From contig OY728131.1 of NCBI GenBank assembly GCA_963277665.1, positions 1,392,424,688-1,392,488,687 of the forward strand: DNA of 64,000 bases, read 5' to 3'. The notes beneath the pieces are model-generated. The model saw only the letters and a list, made by a program, of their open reading frames with translations, did not search any database and was not told the origin of the DNA. The number at the start of each line of letters is the position of its first letter. Position 1 is the first letter of the stretch. Of this stretch, positions 48,993-61,213 are shown in pieces. This stretch comes from Viscum album. Lineage: Eukaryota > Streptophyta > Magnoliopsida > Santalales > Viscaceae. The translations under genes were made by a program, and so were the position numbers.

Positions 48993-49740
48993 TAAATAAC
49001 CATATAATACCTTGAAAATTACATATACCCAATCCAACCAACATCACAATTCCAATCCATCACCCAACCAACAGCCAATTCATCCTAAATATCACTATAT
49101 GTCTCATTATTCCTTAAACAAAAACTATAAATACAAAATCAAACTCCAAATTTCAACTAAACGAAAGTCCATATAAAATACCATATCACCCCACTAAAAA
49201 TGGAAAAAAATCTACACCACTACCCCAACCTTCCCCAATCCCCTCATATGGACCATCCTTATATCCATTACCCCCTGCGAGACCATATGAATAAATAAAA
49301 CTTTTACCATCTTTAAGTGGGGATACATCTCACCAACACCTCCATTAGTTCATATGGTTCGGTAACTCTACACAGAATTGGTGGCTATGAAGACTTCAAA
49401 TAAAGGTGATTCACATAATCATGACACTTGAAGTGTACAACAAAAACAGAATAAAAAAATCAAAGTTTTTGGTATACCATGCCATAGACCGCACACACCT
49501 CTGGTTTAAGCCAAATCAAAATAAAAAACAAAAAAAAATAGATGTAGATCATTAAAACTAAGGTACCACTTACATATTTTCAGCTTATAAATAAAAACTT
49601 TCTTAATTCAAGATGGATCTATCAGGTGGAAGGAGATTTGTAGCCTAGGTTAAAGAGAGAGATTCAAGAGAGCTTAAGTTTAGGGTTTCAATTGCGCGTA
49701 TGGGGAATTGGATCTACTTTTTATTTGGGGGAAAACCTTC
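48993..49740. other. CACTA right-end spacer
   Basis: C-rich, A-rich sequence (ACCCAATCCAACCAACATC and similar) that turns into a more mixed stretch near 49600-49720. No gene was recognised. It may be the transposase 5' leader or an exon of unknown content. Confidence 0.4.
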
Positions 49741-49808
49741 CCAATGGTTTCAAAAAAACCGTTAGGAAATATAATATTTATCAACAGTTTTAAAAAACTG
49801 TTGGTATA
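49741..49808. repeat. Right subterminal repeats of the CACTA element
   Basis: CCAATGGTTTCAAAAAAACC and CAACAGTTTTAAAAAACTG followed by TTGGTATA are hairpins of the same kind as those at the left end. Only this short set is left, and the terminal TAGTG is not visible. Confidence 0.75.
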
Positions 49809-52800
49809 CATTATAAATGGGTCATGAATCATTTCTATAGGTTTAATTTAAATTAAAATTCTATTTTTGATTATGATTAGTGTATTTTTTTAAGTTAGTA
49901 TATATAAGTTTATATACTATACAAATTATAATAAAATTTTATTTTTTAGTAAATTAATTCATGCTAATTAAAACATTTATTTCTTCTAATTCTTGACATA
50001 TTTATCATTTTTCATTTTTTCAGGACCTACCATGTTATTTTTTGTAAATTAAATTTTAAATGAATTATAATTAAAAAACTTGTAAATAATGTTATAAAAT
50101 TAAAAAAATGAATTAAAATGAGTAACATGTTAATATGTTTTCATTAATGATTAATCATTTCTAAAATATTTTATATACCCTTAATAATGTTTCTTGAATA
50201 TTCTTGATTATGTGTCATTTAACTACCTTACATTTGAAAAAATATTTTACATACCAAAAATATTTTTAGATATTTAGTATAAATTATTTATTAGTCTATT
50301 ATTTTTTAAAACTTCATTTTGAATTATTTATTTAATGTTATCATTTGACTTATAATGACTATGGAAAAAAAATATTAAGGTGTTGATTTTTATTTAAATT
50401 GTGGTACCTTCTTTCAGGTTCTCGAGTGATCGATTTGGATCCTTATGACATGAAACTGCTCGTCATTATTAAGTTAGGAAATTTTTAAACCCTTTTCTTT
50501 TATCTTTTAAAATATTTATTGGTAGGAATTCTAAGATACATGTAAGTTTTTCATGTGGATCCCTAAACTCTTTGTTCTTTATCCCCTTAGATCCAATGTT
50601 TGGAATTATCACCATTCTATTTAATTGTTATAATTTTGAAACAAATGATGGGATTCATTATCATTCATATAGATTTAAACCCTCATAAAGTGTCCTATAT
50701 GTTGTATATTTTATATCTCTATACTAATTGTATATCTACCTTGGAAAAACCTTGGAGAAAAAAATTAAGTTTATAATTTATCATCATGCTCTATAGAGAT
50801 GATTTATTCCGCAAGAGGGGTTAATATCTTTTTTTTTATTTTTTATCATAATCTTATTTCAAACCCATGTTTATTACAAGGAAATGAATTATTATATATT
50901 TATTATTTTATGTAATTTCTACTTTTTAATGTTTTAATATGTTTCGGTTATTATAGTTCATTCCTTGATGTCATTAATTTAAGATTATGAATATTATTAT
51001 TATTATTCCTTTTAGTGTAGTTTATTTTAAGATATTTGTAACCTTCTAATACCATCCTATGTGAGGTGGGAAATACTATACAATTAAAAATTAGGAAGGG
51101 GAACTAGAATTAAAATGGGTAATTTAGAATGTAAAATATTATTAGCTGTTACATTCATTATAAAACATTCATTAATTATTAATCACTAATTCATGTTGTG
51201 GTGTCTGAATGTTACTTTTTCTATTGATAATATATAGAATAATATCTATTCAAGTATGTGTTGTTGAATTAAAAAGATTGATTTATGCTAAATTATATGG
51301 ATAAATATAAGATACAATATTTAAATGTAATTAAGAATTTAAATTAAAGTAATAGAAAGTATTTTAGGATGGATATAAATAATTAACAGAAAATGAATGT
51401 TAATATTTCATTTATAGTATTCTTTTGTAGTGACTATTTTATTTTGAATATTATTATAAATTATTAATTTTTAAGTTATTTCATATTATAATTTCATATT
51501 GTGTGTCATTATATTTTATCTACCACAATTTTATGTGCTTGTTTTTATGTGTTTATTTTCTTATTTTTCTTCATATATGTTTTTGTGTTTCTTTTATTAC
51601 ATGATTTCTTATATGAGTCTCTATTTATCTATTTAGTTTTCTATGTTTGTTTGATACTATATATACATGGGTTGTAATGGATTAATGTTTTATCATGTGA
51701 AACTTTTCATGGGATATAATTTCTTAAGATATAACATATACACCTTTCCCTTTGATATGATATATTAGAGTTATGAAATGTTTTGGGTTGTGATGGATTG
51801 ATGTTATAGCATGATTCCATAAGGTAATGTTGTTGAAATATGGTGGATGTTGTGATGGTTAACACAAATTAATATTTGGGCTTTCCTGATGATATTTGGA
51901 TGATTAAAACAGGTTAAGAACTGGGATTACCTGGTGATGATGAGATGGTTGACATAGATTGAGATCTAGTCTTCCCTATTTTGTCTATTTTTTAGGTGAT
52001 GACAAATAATGGTATTAAATTTACTTTTAACTCACTTGAAATTTTAAACCCTATTCATAATTCTAGATTTTCCTTGTTTATTTTATTTCTCACATATATA
52101 TCCTAACACTTATGTTCACAAAAATATAAAACTACTTCGAAATAATATCCTTCTAATAACTCCAAATATCTAATCCATCTACTGTTCTTTTTTAGTTTTT
52201 TGTAAGATTTCTTGAGGGATAATGGAGATGTTGTTGCTCGGGTAGGTGGAGTGGATCTTTAAAAGCTAGGTCATTCATTTTATATGGATGAATTGTTATT
52301 TTTCAGGTAGTTATAATTGTGATTGGGTAATTATGACTTTTTAATTTATATATATATATATATATGGAGTTTATTGGTGGATTAGTTATATTTTCCTAGT
52401 AACACAGAAGGTAATGTCTCTAATACATATGATAGATACCCTCGACGCTATTCACCAACCCATAGACTATCAGAGGTAGGATTATAGGGTCAATATCATC
52501 TCCACTAATGACTTAGAAGTGTATTAAATGGGATTAATTCAGGAAAATATGGTATCAATTCTATTTTCAGAGATAGGATGAAGTTTTTTGTTATGTACTA
52601 GTGAGAATTACATCAATTTTGTAGGGAAATATTTTCAGTTAAAATAACCAATGATAAATGATAATGGATGGATAGAATACATATATTTTGTCCCCTATAT
52701 GAATGATTCTAGAACCTTTAATGTTATGGAGACTAATGAGGATATAGGTATCATGGATCCCTATGACTTTATTCAAGGATAATTACAACCAACTAAGTTT

Positions 52801-52840
52801 AGGCTAAAAATACATTGATAGTACAGTATAAAATTTATGA
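49809..52840 (+). repeat. Large tandem unit, copy B (internally deleted)
   Basis: It starts ATAAATGGGTCATGAATCATT, matching the starts of copies C (near 52845) and D (near 57605). Its first 550 bp match the start of C. From about 50390 it matches C from about 55180 onward, so about 1.75 kb of the unit is absent. Its end (from 'TTTTGTAGGGAAATATTTTCAG' at 52617) matches the end of C. A primer-site-like ATGGTATCAATTC lies near 52550, and a TA microsatellite lies at 52341-52362. No coding was found. Confidence 0.75.
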
Positions 52841-55800
52841 ATGGTTCATGAACCATTCTTATAGATTTTATTTAAGTTAAAATTTTATTTTTTTTAAATT
52901 TCAAGTGTTGTAGTTATCCTTGTATATATATATTGATATAGTGTAGTGTCTATAATTATATTTCATTTATTTTTAAAAATTAAATTCATGCAAGGAAAAA
53001 CATTAATTTCTTACAAATCATGAAATTTTATAATGTTTATCCATTATTTCATAATATACGATGTTTATTTTTATAATTGAAATTTTAAATTCCTTATAAT
53101 TAACATAATTATAAATCATGTTTGAAAATTTAAAATTTTATTTTAAATTAATACGAGTAATATGTTAATATTTTTTCATTCAGGATAAATCATGTCAAAA
53201 AGATTGTATTTACCATGAATAATTATTCTAGAGGATTATAGATTAATAATTTTTTTGATGACTCATTATTTATTAATTCAAAAATATTAAAATTTATATT
53301 TTAAGAAACCTATTTTAGATTTAAATATTTTTTAACATGAAGTATAACCATATTATTTAAGATGAAGTGGTAGCTTGAGAATTTTCTAGACATAAATGCA
53401 TGTTATAAGTATGAGTATATTTAATTAAAAAACATGATATAATAATGAATTCATGATTACTTTTCATGTATAAATTAATAAAATATTTTTATACATGTCT
53501 TCTATGTACTTAAAAGGAATTGATTTTTCATGATATAAAATTGATAAGTATTTTGTTATATATAAACTAATTATAGTAGACAACATGTATAAATTTATTA
53601 CATGTTATCAGTGATTTTATATATGTTTTGTTAATTTTTGTTCATGAAATATTCATAAAGATTTCAATTTTCTATGTGACTTATATTTCTGTGATTTTGT
53701 TAAGTATATAGTGTAATAACATATCAATAAATAAAATTTTCTGGAGAAAATATTGTTTAATCATTTTGTAATTATGAGATCATGAATATAAATATTTTAT
53801 GTGAACCATCCATGAAATATTATTTCTAATGATATTTAAATATCATATGTTGAGTTATTAAATTTATTATTAAATGTTTCAATGAATTATTGATGATATG
53901 ATTTCACTAAGACTTGATATGGATTTTGATTTACCATTTCAATTTGAAACCTTAATATATAAAGTATTATAATTTATTTTTTGATATCGTTAGAGGGATT
54001 TAATATAATATTATGATATTTTTGGTGAAATATAATGGTTAATGTCGTAATGAGTTGAGAATGGAATAGATGATATATTGTTATTTATCTATTTACTTAT
54101 TGTTTATTGTTATTTTTATACATTTTATTGTTTATTTAATTGTTTTTTACTTAATGAAATATGATGTTGATATTTTAGATACAATATTTATTTATTTTAG
54201 AACTTTAGTAACTTACTCATTATATTTTGTTTGCTTATTTAGTTGTTTTTTCTTATTTTCTAGCGCACTTCTATATTATTTTTTGTTTTTTTACTTGTAT
54301 TATTAATATTGTTATCTTATTTTCTATCCACCTTATAGTAAATTTATTTATGTGATAGATAAATGAACTACACATATTTATTTGTTGATTATAACTACTA
54401 TTAATTGTTTTTATAATTGGATTTTTGAAGAGTTTCTCTATAAGTTTTAAAGAATTTAATTTTCAAAAAAATAGTGTTTTAAAAAGTTTATAAATTTATT
54501 TCAATTATTTTGACATCTATCTTTTTTTGTGTTTGATTTTACTTGGTGGGTAGGTTTCTATTTGTGATTTATCTCCTCATATCCATTAATATTTAGTACT
54601 ATCTTGCTATTGTTATTTTATTTTGATATTTTCTTTAGGTATATATTCTTGAGGTGAATAATCATTTAAAATGTATTTAACATGAAGGCCTAATTTTTTA
54701 TAGCTTTTTTTTAGGTTGGTCTCTCTCCCTATTCTTATGGGTTTTATTTTAATTCTTGGGGATGATAATTGTTTTAGATGTTTTTACAGTAAGGGAATGG
54801 ATTTTTCTGGTCCCTTTATCATTTCTCATTTGTTGAGGGTTTAAAGATTTTTACCATTTAATAATTATCAACATATTATTACTTGTTAAATTTTAATTAA
54901 ATATTTAAAATATTTTATCAAATATAATTGGAAATTAAATTATGCATTGAAAAAAATATTATGGATCAATTTTTTGAATAGTAAAATATTGTGTATCTGT
55001 TAAAAAAGATACATTTTTTCAAATATCTTTTGTATAATATATATTTCTAGAGGTTTAGTTTTAATTAATTAATATTTTATTGTTTTATTTAGATTAAATT
55101 AAAATTATTCATTTTATTTTATTATTGTATTTATAATTATTGTGAAAATTATTTATTATGGCGTTTTTATTTATTTAAATGGTGGAGGCTTATTTTGGGT
55201 TTTTAAGTGCTTGGTTTCAATCCTTTTTTCATGGAACCGCTCAATATTATTGAGGTGGGGGGGTTCTGAACCCTTTTTTTATATTCTATAATATCTATTT
55301 CATTTCATACTATTAAACCATAAATATATTCTTATTTATCCATAAACTATTCATTTTCTATTTTATTGAATCTGATGGTTGGAATTAACACCATTCTCTT
55401 TGATTATTAGCCCTTGAAAATGAATAATGAGATTCACCATCTTCATATTGATTGAAACCCTATTGTGGTGACCAATAAATGTTTCATTTTATATCACTCT
55501 AATAATAATTAATCTACCTTGGATAGACCACAAAGCGTAATGTGTGTTTATAATCTCTTCTCAATCTCATTATAGATGTTTTAGTCCAAGGTTAAGGGTT
55601 AATATTTATTTTCATCATTTTTATTAGCATAAACATCTCTTGTACCCTTGATTGGTTTGAGGGATGTTTCTGTTATATATTTATTATTTCATATAATTCA
55701 TTATTTTTTAAGTTTTAATATTTCTTGATTTTTTAAGTCCATTCTTTGATGTCATATTTTTTCCTTATTAATAATATTATTATTATAGTTGAAATTAAGT

Positions 55801-57600
55801 TTATTTAAATATATTTATAACATTATAATACCATCCTATGTGAAGTGGGAAATAATCTAGAAATAGAAATGAGTAAGGGAATCTCTAATGATAGTGCATA
55901 ACGTGGAGAAATAAATATGATTAGTTATTATATTCATTATTAAACTATCATTAACTATTAAACACTAATTTATGTTGTTGTGTTAGATTGTTGTTATTTC
56001 GATTGGTAATTAGTTGAATAATATTTTTCATATATGTGATACTATATTAAAAATAGATCGTTATACTAAATTATTTGGTTAAATGGGAGATGCAATATTT
56101 AGATGTAATTTATAATTAATATTGAAGTAATAAAATGTACCTCATAATGGATATAAGTAAATGATGGTAAATGAATATAAATATATCCTTTATAGTAATA
56201 TTTAGAAAATATGATAGGGATGTTGAATATTATTATGAATTTTTAATTTTTTAGATATTTCATTATTATTACTTATTATTGTGTGTTGTGATGTTGTATC
56301 TGCCTCTATTGTAGGTTCTTGTTTTTATGTTTTTTTATTCTTTTTTTCTTATATGATTATGTGTTTGTTTCCTTAATATTTATTCTTGTATTATTTTCTA
56401 TTTTTCTATTTTATTGTATATATTTCTTTAATAGTATATATACATGGTCTCTAATAAATCAAGGTTTCGACACATGAAACTATTCATGGGTTGTAATGGA
56501 TTAAGTTATTACATGTACACATTTCCCCAAGTTATGATGGCTTAGGGTTATATCATGTTTTGTGATATTATGTATTAAGGTTATATCACAAGTCATTGAG
56601 GTGATTATGTAGTGATATTATGGATATTGGGGTGGTTGACATAGGTTGAGAGATGGGATTTCCTGATGATGTGAGGATGGTTAACACATGTTGAGAACTA
56701 GGATTTCCAGATGATATTGGGATGGTTGACATAGGTTGAGAGTTGGGCTTCCCTATTTTACATATTTGATAAGGTGGTGATAAATTATGGAATTACCTTT
56801 ACTTTTTACTCACATAATTGTCTTAACCGTGCTAACAATTCCCCCCTGTTTAGTTGATTCGATGAACGTTTATCCTTGCACATATGTTTCACATGGATAT
56901 AGAAATTCTTAGAAATATTATCTTACTACATAATCCCAAGTTATCACTCTTTTATAGTGTTTCATGGGTTTTTTTTGTAGTATAAATCAATGGTGAATGG
57001 AAATATTGCCATTCCGGTAGCTAGATTGTAGCTTTAGGATCTTGATCTTTCATTTTCTCTAGATATATTATTATATTTCATGTGGTTATAGTCAATATTG
57101 GGTAATGTTAAATTTTTAATTTATATATACATGGAATTGATTATGGTATTTTTTATATTTTCTTAAGAACTAATAGGTTAATGCCTCCCATACTTGTGAT
57201 AGATTCCCATTATGCTAGTCTCCAACCCATGGTCTATTTGAGGTAGGTTTTACGAGTAACACTTCTCTCCATTGTGGTATAGGAGGGGTTTTAATGGGGG
57301 TAGGTCATGAAAAAGTGGTATCAAATATTTTTTTTGAGAGATAAAATAGAGTTTGGAGATCTACACAAGTGATTATTATATCGGTTTGGTAGAGCAATAG
57401 AGTCATTTAACATAACCATTGAGGAAGATAGGGGACTAGCTATAACACTCGTATATAGGGACCCTAATAAATAATTCATGAAACCTTAATTACATGGATA
57501 CTAGCTAAGATCTAGGTATATTTTACCCCGATGATCCTATGAAAGGACTATTAATGCCAACTAATCATGTTTAGTATGAAAATTAACTGATTACAATGTA
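52841..57600 (+). repeat. Large tandem unit, copy C (about 4.76 kb, fullest copy)
   Basis: 53300-54600 matches copy D ('TTATATATAAACTAATT', 'GTAACTTACTCATTATATT', 'GTGTTTTAAAAAGTTTATAAATTTA'). 55180-57600 matches B and partly A. GTGGTATCAAATATTTT near 57312 resembles a retrotransposon primer site, so the unit may contain an LTR plus leader. The hydrophobic frame at 54070-54306 is AT-driven and has a decayed counterpart in D, so it is not taken as a gene. Confidence 0.75.
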
Positions 57601-58324
57601 AAAATTTTAGAAAGGGTGCATATATCATTTTCATATGTTTCATTTAAATAAAATTTTGATTTGTGATTATTTTAAGTGGGTTTATTTATTATAGTATATA
57701 TATTGATATAAATTATTCTTCATAATTATATTTTATTAATTTTTAATAAATTAATTCATTCTAGTTAAAACATATCTTTCTTGAAAATCTTGACATGCTA
57801 TAATGTTTATCCTTTCTTTAATGATGTGCCATTTTAGTTTTTATAAATTAAAGTTTAGATGCATTTTAATTAAAAAAACATATAACTCATGTTGTAAAAT
57901 AAAAAATATTTTTTTAAAATTATAACAGCTGGTGTGTTAATATGTTTTCATTCATAATGAAGCATATCAAAAATAATATATTTACCATGAATTATTTTTA
58001 TATAACATTTTTGATTTAAAATTACATGATGCTTAATTATTGATTATGTAAAAAAATTAAAACAAACATTTTAATTAACCTGTTTCATATTTTAATATTT
58101 ATTAACATGAAATGTTACCTCTTTTGTTAAGTTAAACCATTAATTTGATAATTTTTTGGAAGTAATTGTATGTTGTAAGTATGTGTACATTTAATTTGAA
58201 ATAATTAGAGAATTATGAATTCATGATTAATTTATAAGTATTACTTAATGAAATATTATGCTATATGTCTAATATGTATTTAAAATGTATTAACAGTTCA
58301 TTATTTAATATCAAAATGTATCTT

Positions 58325-59480
58325 CAGCTAGGAATTCCCCTCAAGTACTCCTAGATAGGACTCTTTATAGCCCTTGGCAGTGTCTTCGGCTCACTATGGG
58401 AGGCTGGAACTGAGTTCTCTAGCTTTCTATGTCATCCTCTCTATGAGATCATCTGTGTTGGGTGTCTGTGATTTTTATGATTGGGAGAAAATCCACCACC
58501 ATGTGTCATCCCAGTGCATTTTTGGTCGACTATATTGTTTGGTTCTCAATTGTTCATAGTCTGTTGATTTCAATGGGATTTGGATCTAGTTCCATTAGAT
58601 TTACTTTGTTAGTTTTTAGTGCTATTATGGACTTAGTAGGTCATTGTTGTGGGTGCCATTAGATTTTTAGGGTAGTGGGAGTGGTGCTATCAGGTTGCGT
58701 TTTGTCATCGATGTTGGATTTTAATTCAATGGTATTTGAGATCCTATTGTTTCCTTTTGGTGGGATGTTTATTGAAGATTTGGGACCCTGTATAATGATA
58801 ACACTTATCTTATCACCAAAACCATCATTATTAAACCCCATATTGGTTTTCCATAAAGCCAGTCTAGCAGCTTGGGTTTTTTCTAGTGTGACTTTCAGAG
58901 GCTCTTCCTCATTGGCCTATTTTCCTTCCTCTACTCTTCATCACTTCCCGTCGTGCTTGAAATATTCTTGGTTTAGTAAGATAGAATTTATAGGGGGTGG
59001 GATGGTGTTTCTAACTTCTTTTGGTGATGATGAATCTTCTCAACTTCTATTTTCCCTTGCTATAGATTATAGTTGATTTTGATTACCCGGTGGTGTGGTT
59101 GTCTACTAGTTCTTCCCATGACTTCGACATTCTTCTTTTTATCTATTTTTTTAATATAATTTTTTTGTATCATGGTGTTTATCCCCTATATGTTGATGAT
59201 CCCTAGATTGAATGATTTTATGTAATTGATTTCAATGTTTTTGGGTTCCTAATTTGACTTCCCCTGGTGGGAATGGTGGTCTGGCGATGGTTATTTAGGT
59301 TTGTTCAGTTATTTCTTCCAATGAGGCCATACTAGTAGCATCCTTAATGGATGCATTTATATAATCATTCTATAGAAATCTATTTTAAATTTGAAATTTG
59401 AAATGTTTTTGATTTTTTTCTCCTCATTAGTCTATATGGGTTCCCAATTCACCCCATTAAAGTAATTTTTTGAAAATGAT
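58325..59480. mobile_element. Insertion in copy D, gene-like DNA of unknown origin
   Basis: It is absent from the equivalent place in copy C and richer in G+C than its flanks. The flanking text (AAAATGTAT left, GATGTATTTAAAAT right) hints at a target duplication, but this is not certain. No terminal repeats or poly-A tail were recognised. It carries a coding-like remnant on the - strand (next entry). The + strand frames at 58374-58662 and 58675-59076 probably mirror this remnant. Confidence 0.5.
58659..59080 (-). pseudogene. Coding-like remnant of unknown identity
   Basis: One - strand frame stays readable for about 135 codons, with stops only at TGA/TAG/TAA where a Trp would fit (after RENRS, HDGK, EEGK). 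It includes EDSSSPKEVRNTIPPPINS, then EEEPLKVTLEKTQAARLALW. The uninterrupted end runs from the Met at 58841 (MGFNNDGFGDK ... DDKTQPDSTTPTTLKI) to a stop at 58659. Composition is polar and soluble, unlike the chance frames here. It could be the C-terminal part of a retroelement gag-like protein or a captured host gene fragment. I do not recognise it. Confidence 0.35.
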
Positions 59481-60640
59481 AAAAATATAAGTTTGGATGG
59501 ATGTATTTAAAATCAATAAGTAATGTGTTATATATAAACTAATTTTTTAAATAGAATACCTAAAATTATGGAATACTATAATTGATTATCCATATTCTAT
59601 GTTATTTTTTTTATTCCATGTTGAGAATGATTTAATTTTTTAATGTCAAGTATATTACCATGACTTGATTACTCATAAATCATGAAAATATGTAAATGAA
59701 TAAATTATTAGGGGAAATGTATTATGTAATCATTTGATAATTATGAAACCATGAATGTGAATATTTCATGTGAACTATCCATGAAATATTATTTCTAATA
59801 ATAGTTAAATAACATATGTTGTGTTATTATCTTAGTGATTAAATATTATCATGGCATATTGAAGATATAGTTTCTATAAGCCTTGATATAGATTTTAATT
59901 TACTATTTTAAATAAAATATTTTGGAAATAAATAATTATAAATTTTTGGTGATATACTTTGATGGATTTTGAATGATATTATGTGATTGGGGGTGAACAG
60001 GATTGGGTTGTGTGGAAATGAGTTCAGAATGGAAGTGATGATTAACTATTAGTCACTATTTATTCATTTTCATACCAATTCTTATTCGTTTTATAAATAT
60101 TATATCATATTTAATTTTTTTATTATTTCTTAATATTTTTGATATTTTATAGGCATTATTTATTTTTTTGATAGCTCTTGTAACTTACTTGTTATATTTT
60201 TTTACTTATTTAGATATTGTTTACTTATTTTCTAGGGTAGTCTTCGACTATTTTTCATTTTCCTATTTTATTGTTGTTTTTTTCTTATTTTTTAGCCATT
60301 CAATACTAAATTTATTGATAGGATGTGGAATATCACTAAACATATTTATTTCAGGATTATTTCAACTATTAAGTGTCACTATAATTAGTTTTATTTAAGC
60401 ATTACTCTAAAAATTTATATAATTTTTTTCAAAAAAAATATGTAAAGTGTTTTAAATGGTTTATAAATTTAATTCAATTATTATTGAATCTATATTTATT
60501 GTCATATTTGGTTTTCCTCAATGGATTGGTGTTGGATGTGCACTAATATATATATATATATGTGATATTATATATATACAAGTATATTTAATACATGCAT
60601 GTGATACATGTATTTTTATGCATGTATTGATGAGATAATA

Positions 60641-60655
60641 TATATATATTTATAT

Positions 60656-60702
<47 letters not shown>
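60641..60702 (+). repeat. TTTA microsatellite
   Basis: About 13 tandem TTTA units follow (TA)-rich stretches at 60548-60595 and 60636-60650. It marks the end of copy D. Confidence 0.9.
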
Positions 60703-60808
60703 TCCTGAACATTTTTATTATCAATTAAAACCAATATTATTACATTAATTACTTTATATTAATTCATTGAAAATGTTCAATGAATTAACCCAACAATATG
60801 AAAAACAT

Positions 60809-61199
60809 ATGATATGAGGAGCCCTAAGCATTTCCTATATATGGGTTTGGTGTCCTCTTCAATTGGATGTGGTGAATTCTCTCTTCATCTTATATTGTTT
60901 TTCACCATCTGAGATGTAGTCTCTAGTACCCCTTCAATATTTGGGTATCCTTGTGATAGGATTGAGGATCAATTTCCCAGTGTTGCCTCCCCCCCTCAGA
61001 GGTAGGGTGCTTTTTCATTGATTTTTTTATCTTTATCAAACATTCTCCTTCCCCAAAGAAGAAAAAGACAACAATTATTGGCATTTTCCAGGTACCCTTT
61101 TTACAATTTTATTTACATGTTTATTTTTGAAGTTATATTTGAATATGTTTGGGTTGTCTTCCATTGTTTATATTCATATGATGATCATGTGAAACCCAT
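60809..61199 (+). repeat. Small copia-like LTR
   Basis: Proposed start TGATATGAGGAGCCC (60815 or a few bases earlier). A TATATATGGG box lies near 60835, followed by a CT-rich leader. The LTR ends near GTGAAACCCATT just before the primer site at 61203. About 390 bp is a normal copia LTR size. No 3' LTR or pol follows within the window. Confidence 0.45.
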
Positions 61200-61202
61200 T
61201 AT

Positions 61203-61213
61203 TGGTATCAGAT
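61203..61213 (+). other. Primer binding site
   Basis: TGGTATCAGAT, preceded by AAACCCATTAT, matches the tRNA-Met type site in 10 of the first 11 bases and gives the LTR end. Confidence 0.6.

Larger units (their letters stand above)
38450..49808 (-). mobile_element. En/Spm (CACTA) transposon
   Basis: The left end begins CACTGCTAGGAACTT, close to the plant CACTA terminus CACTACTAGAAA. It is followed by 450 bp of subterminal inverted repeats. Inside are a TNP2-type transposase and a second gene, both on the - strand. The right end shows the same subterminal repeats at 49741-49808, but no clean TAGTG terminus or 3-bp target duplication, so the end may be truncated. Size is about 11.4 kb, normal for an autonomous element. 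The insertion sits in a gypsy RNase H gene. Confidence 0.85.
57601..60640 (+). repeat. Large tandem unit, copy D (partial, with insertion)
   Basis: It matches copy C from its start to about 54600 of C, then stops at the TA/TTTA repeats. An insertion of about 1.15 kb interrupts it at about 58325-59480. Alignment resumes at 'ATCAATAAGTAATGTGTTATATATAAAC', matching C at 53545-53575. Confidence 0.7.

Noticed and set aside
48557..49003. Glycine/proline-rich frames in the right array
   Set aside because: Same repeat artefact as the left array.
54070..54306. Hydrophobic frame resembling membrane segments
   Set aside because: The homologous stretch in copy D (60168-60398) is also open but diverged without a shared protein pattern. 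AT bias explains it.
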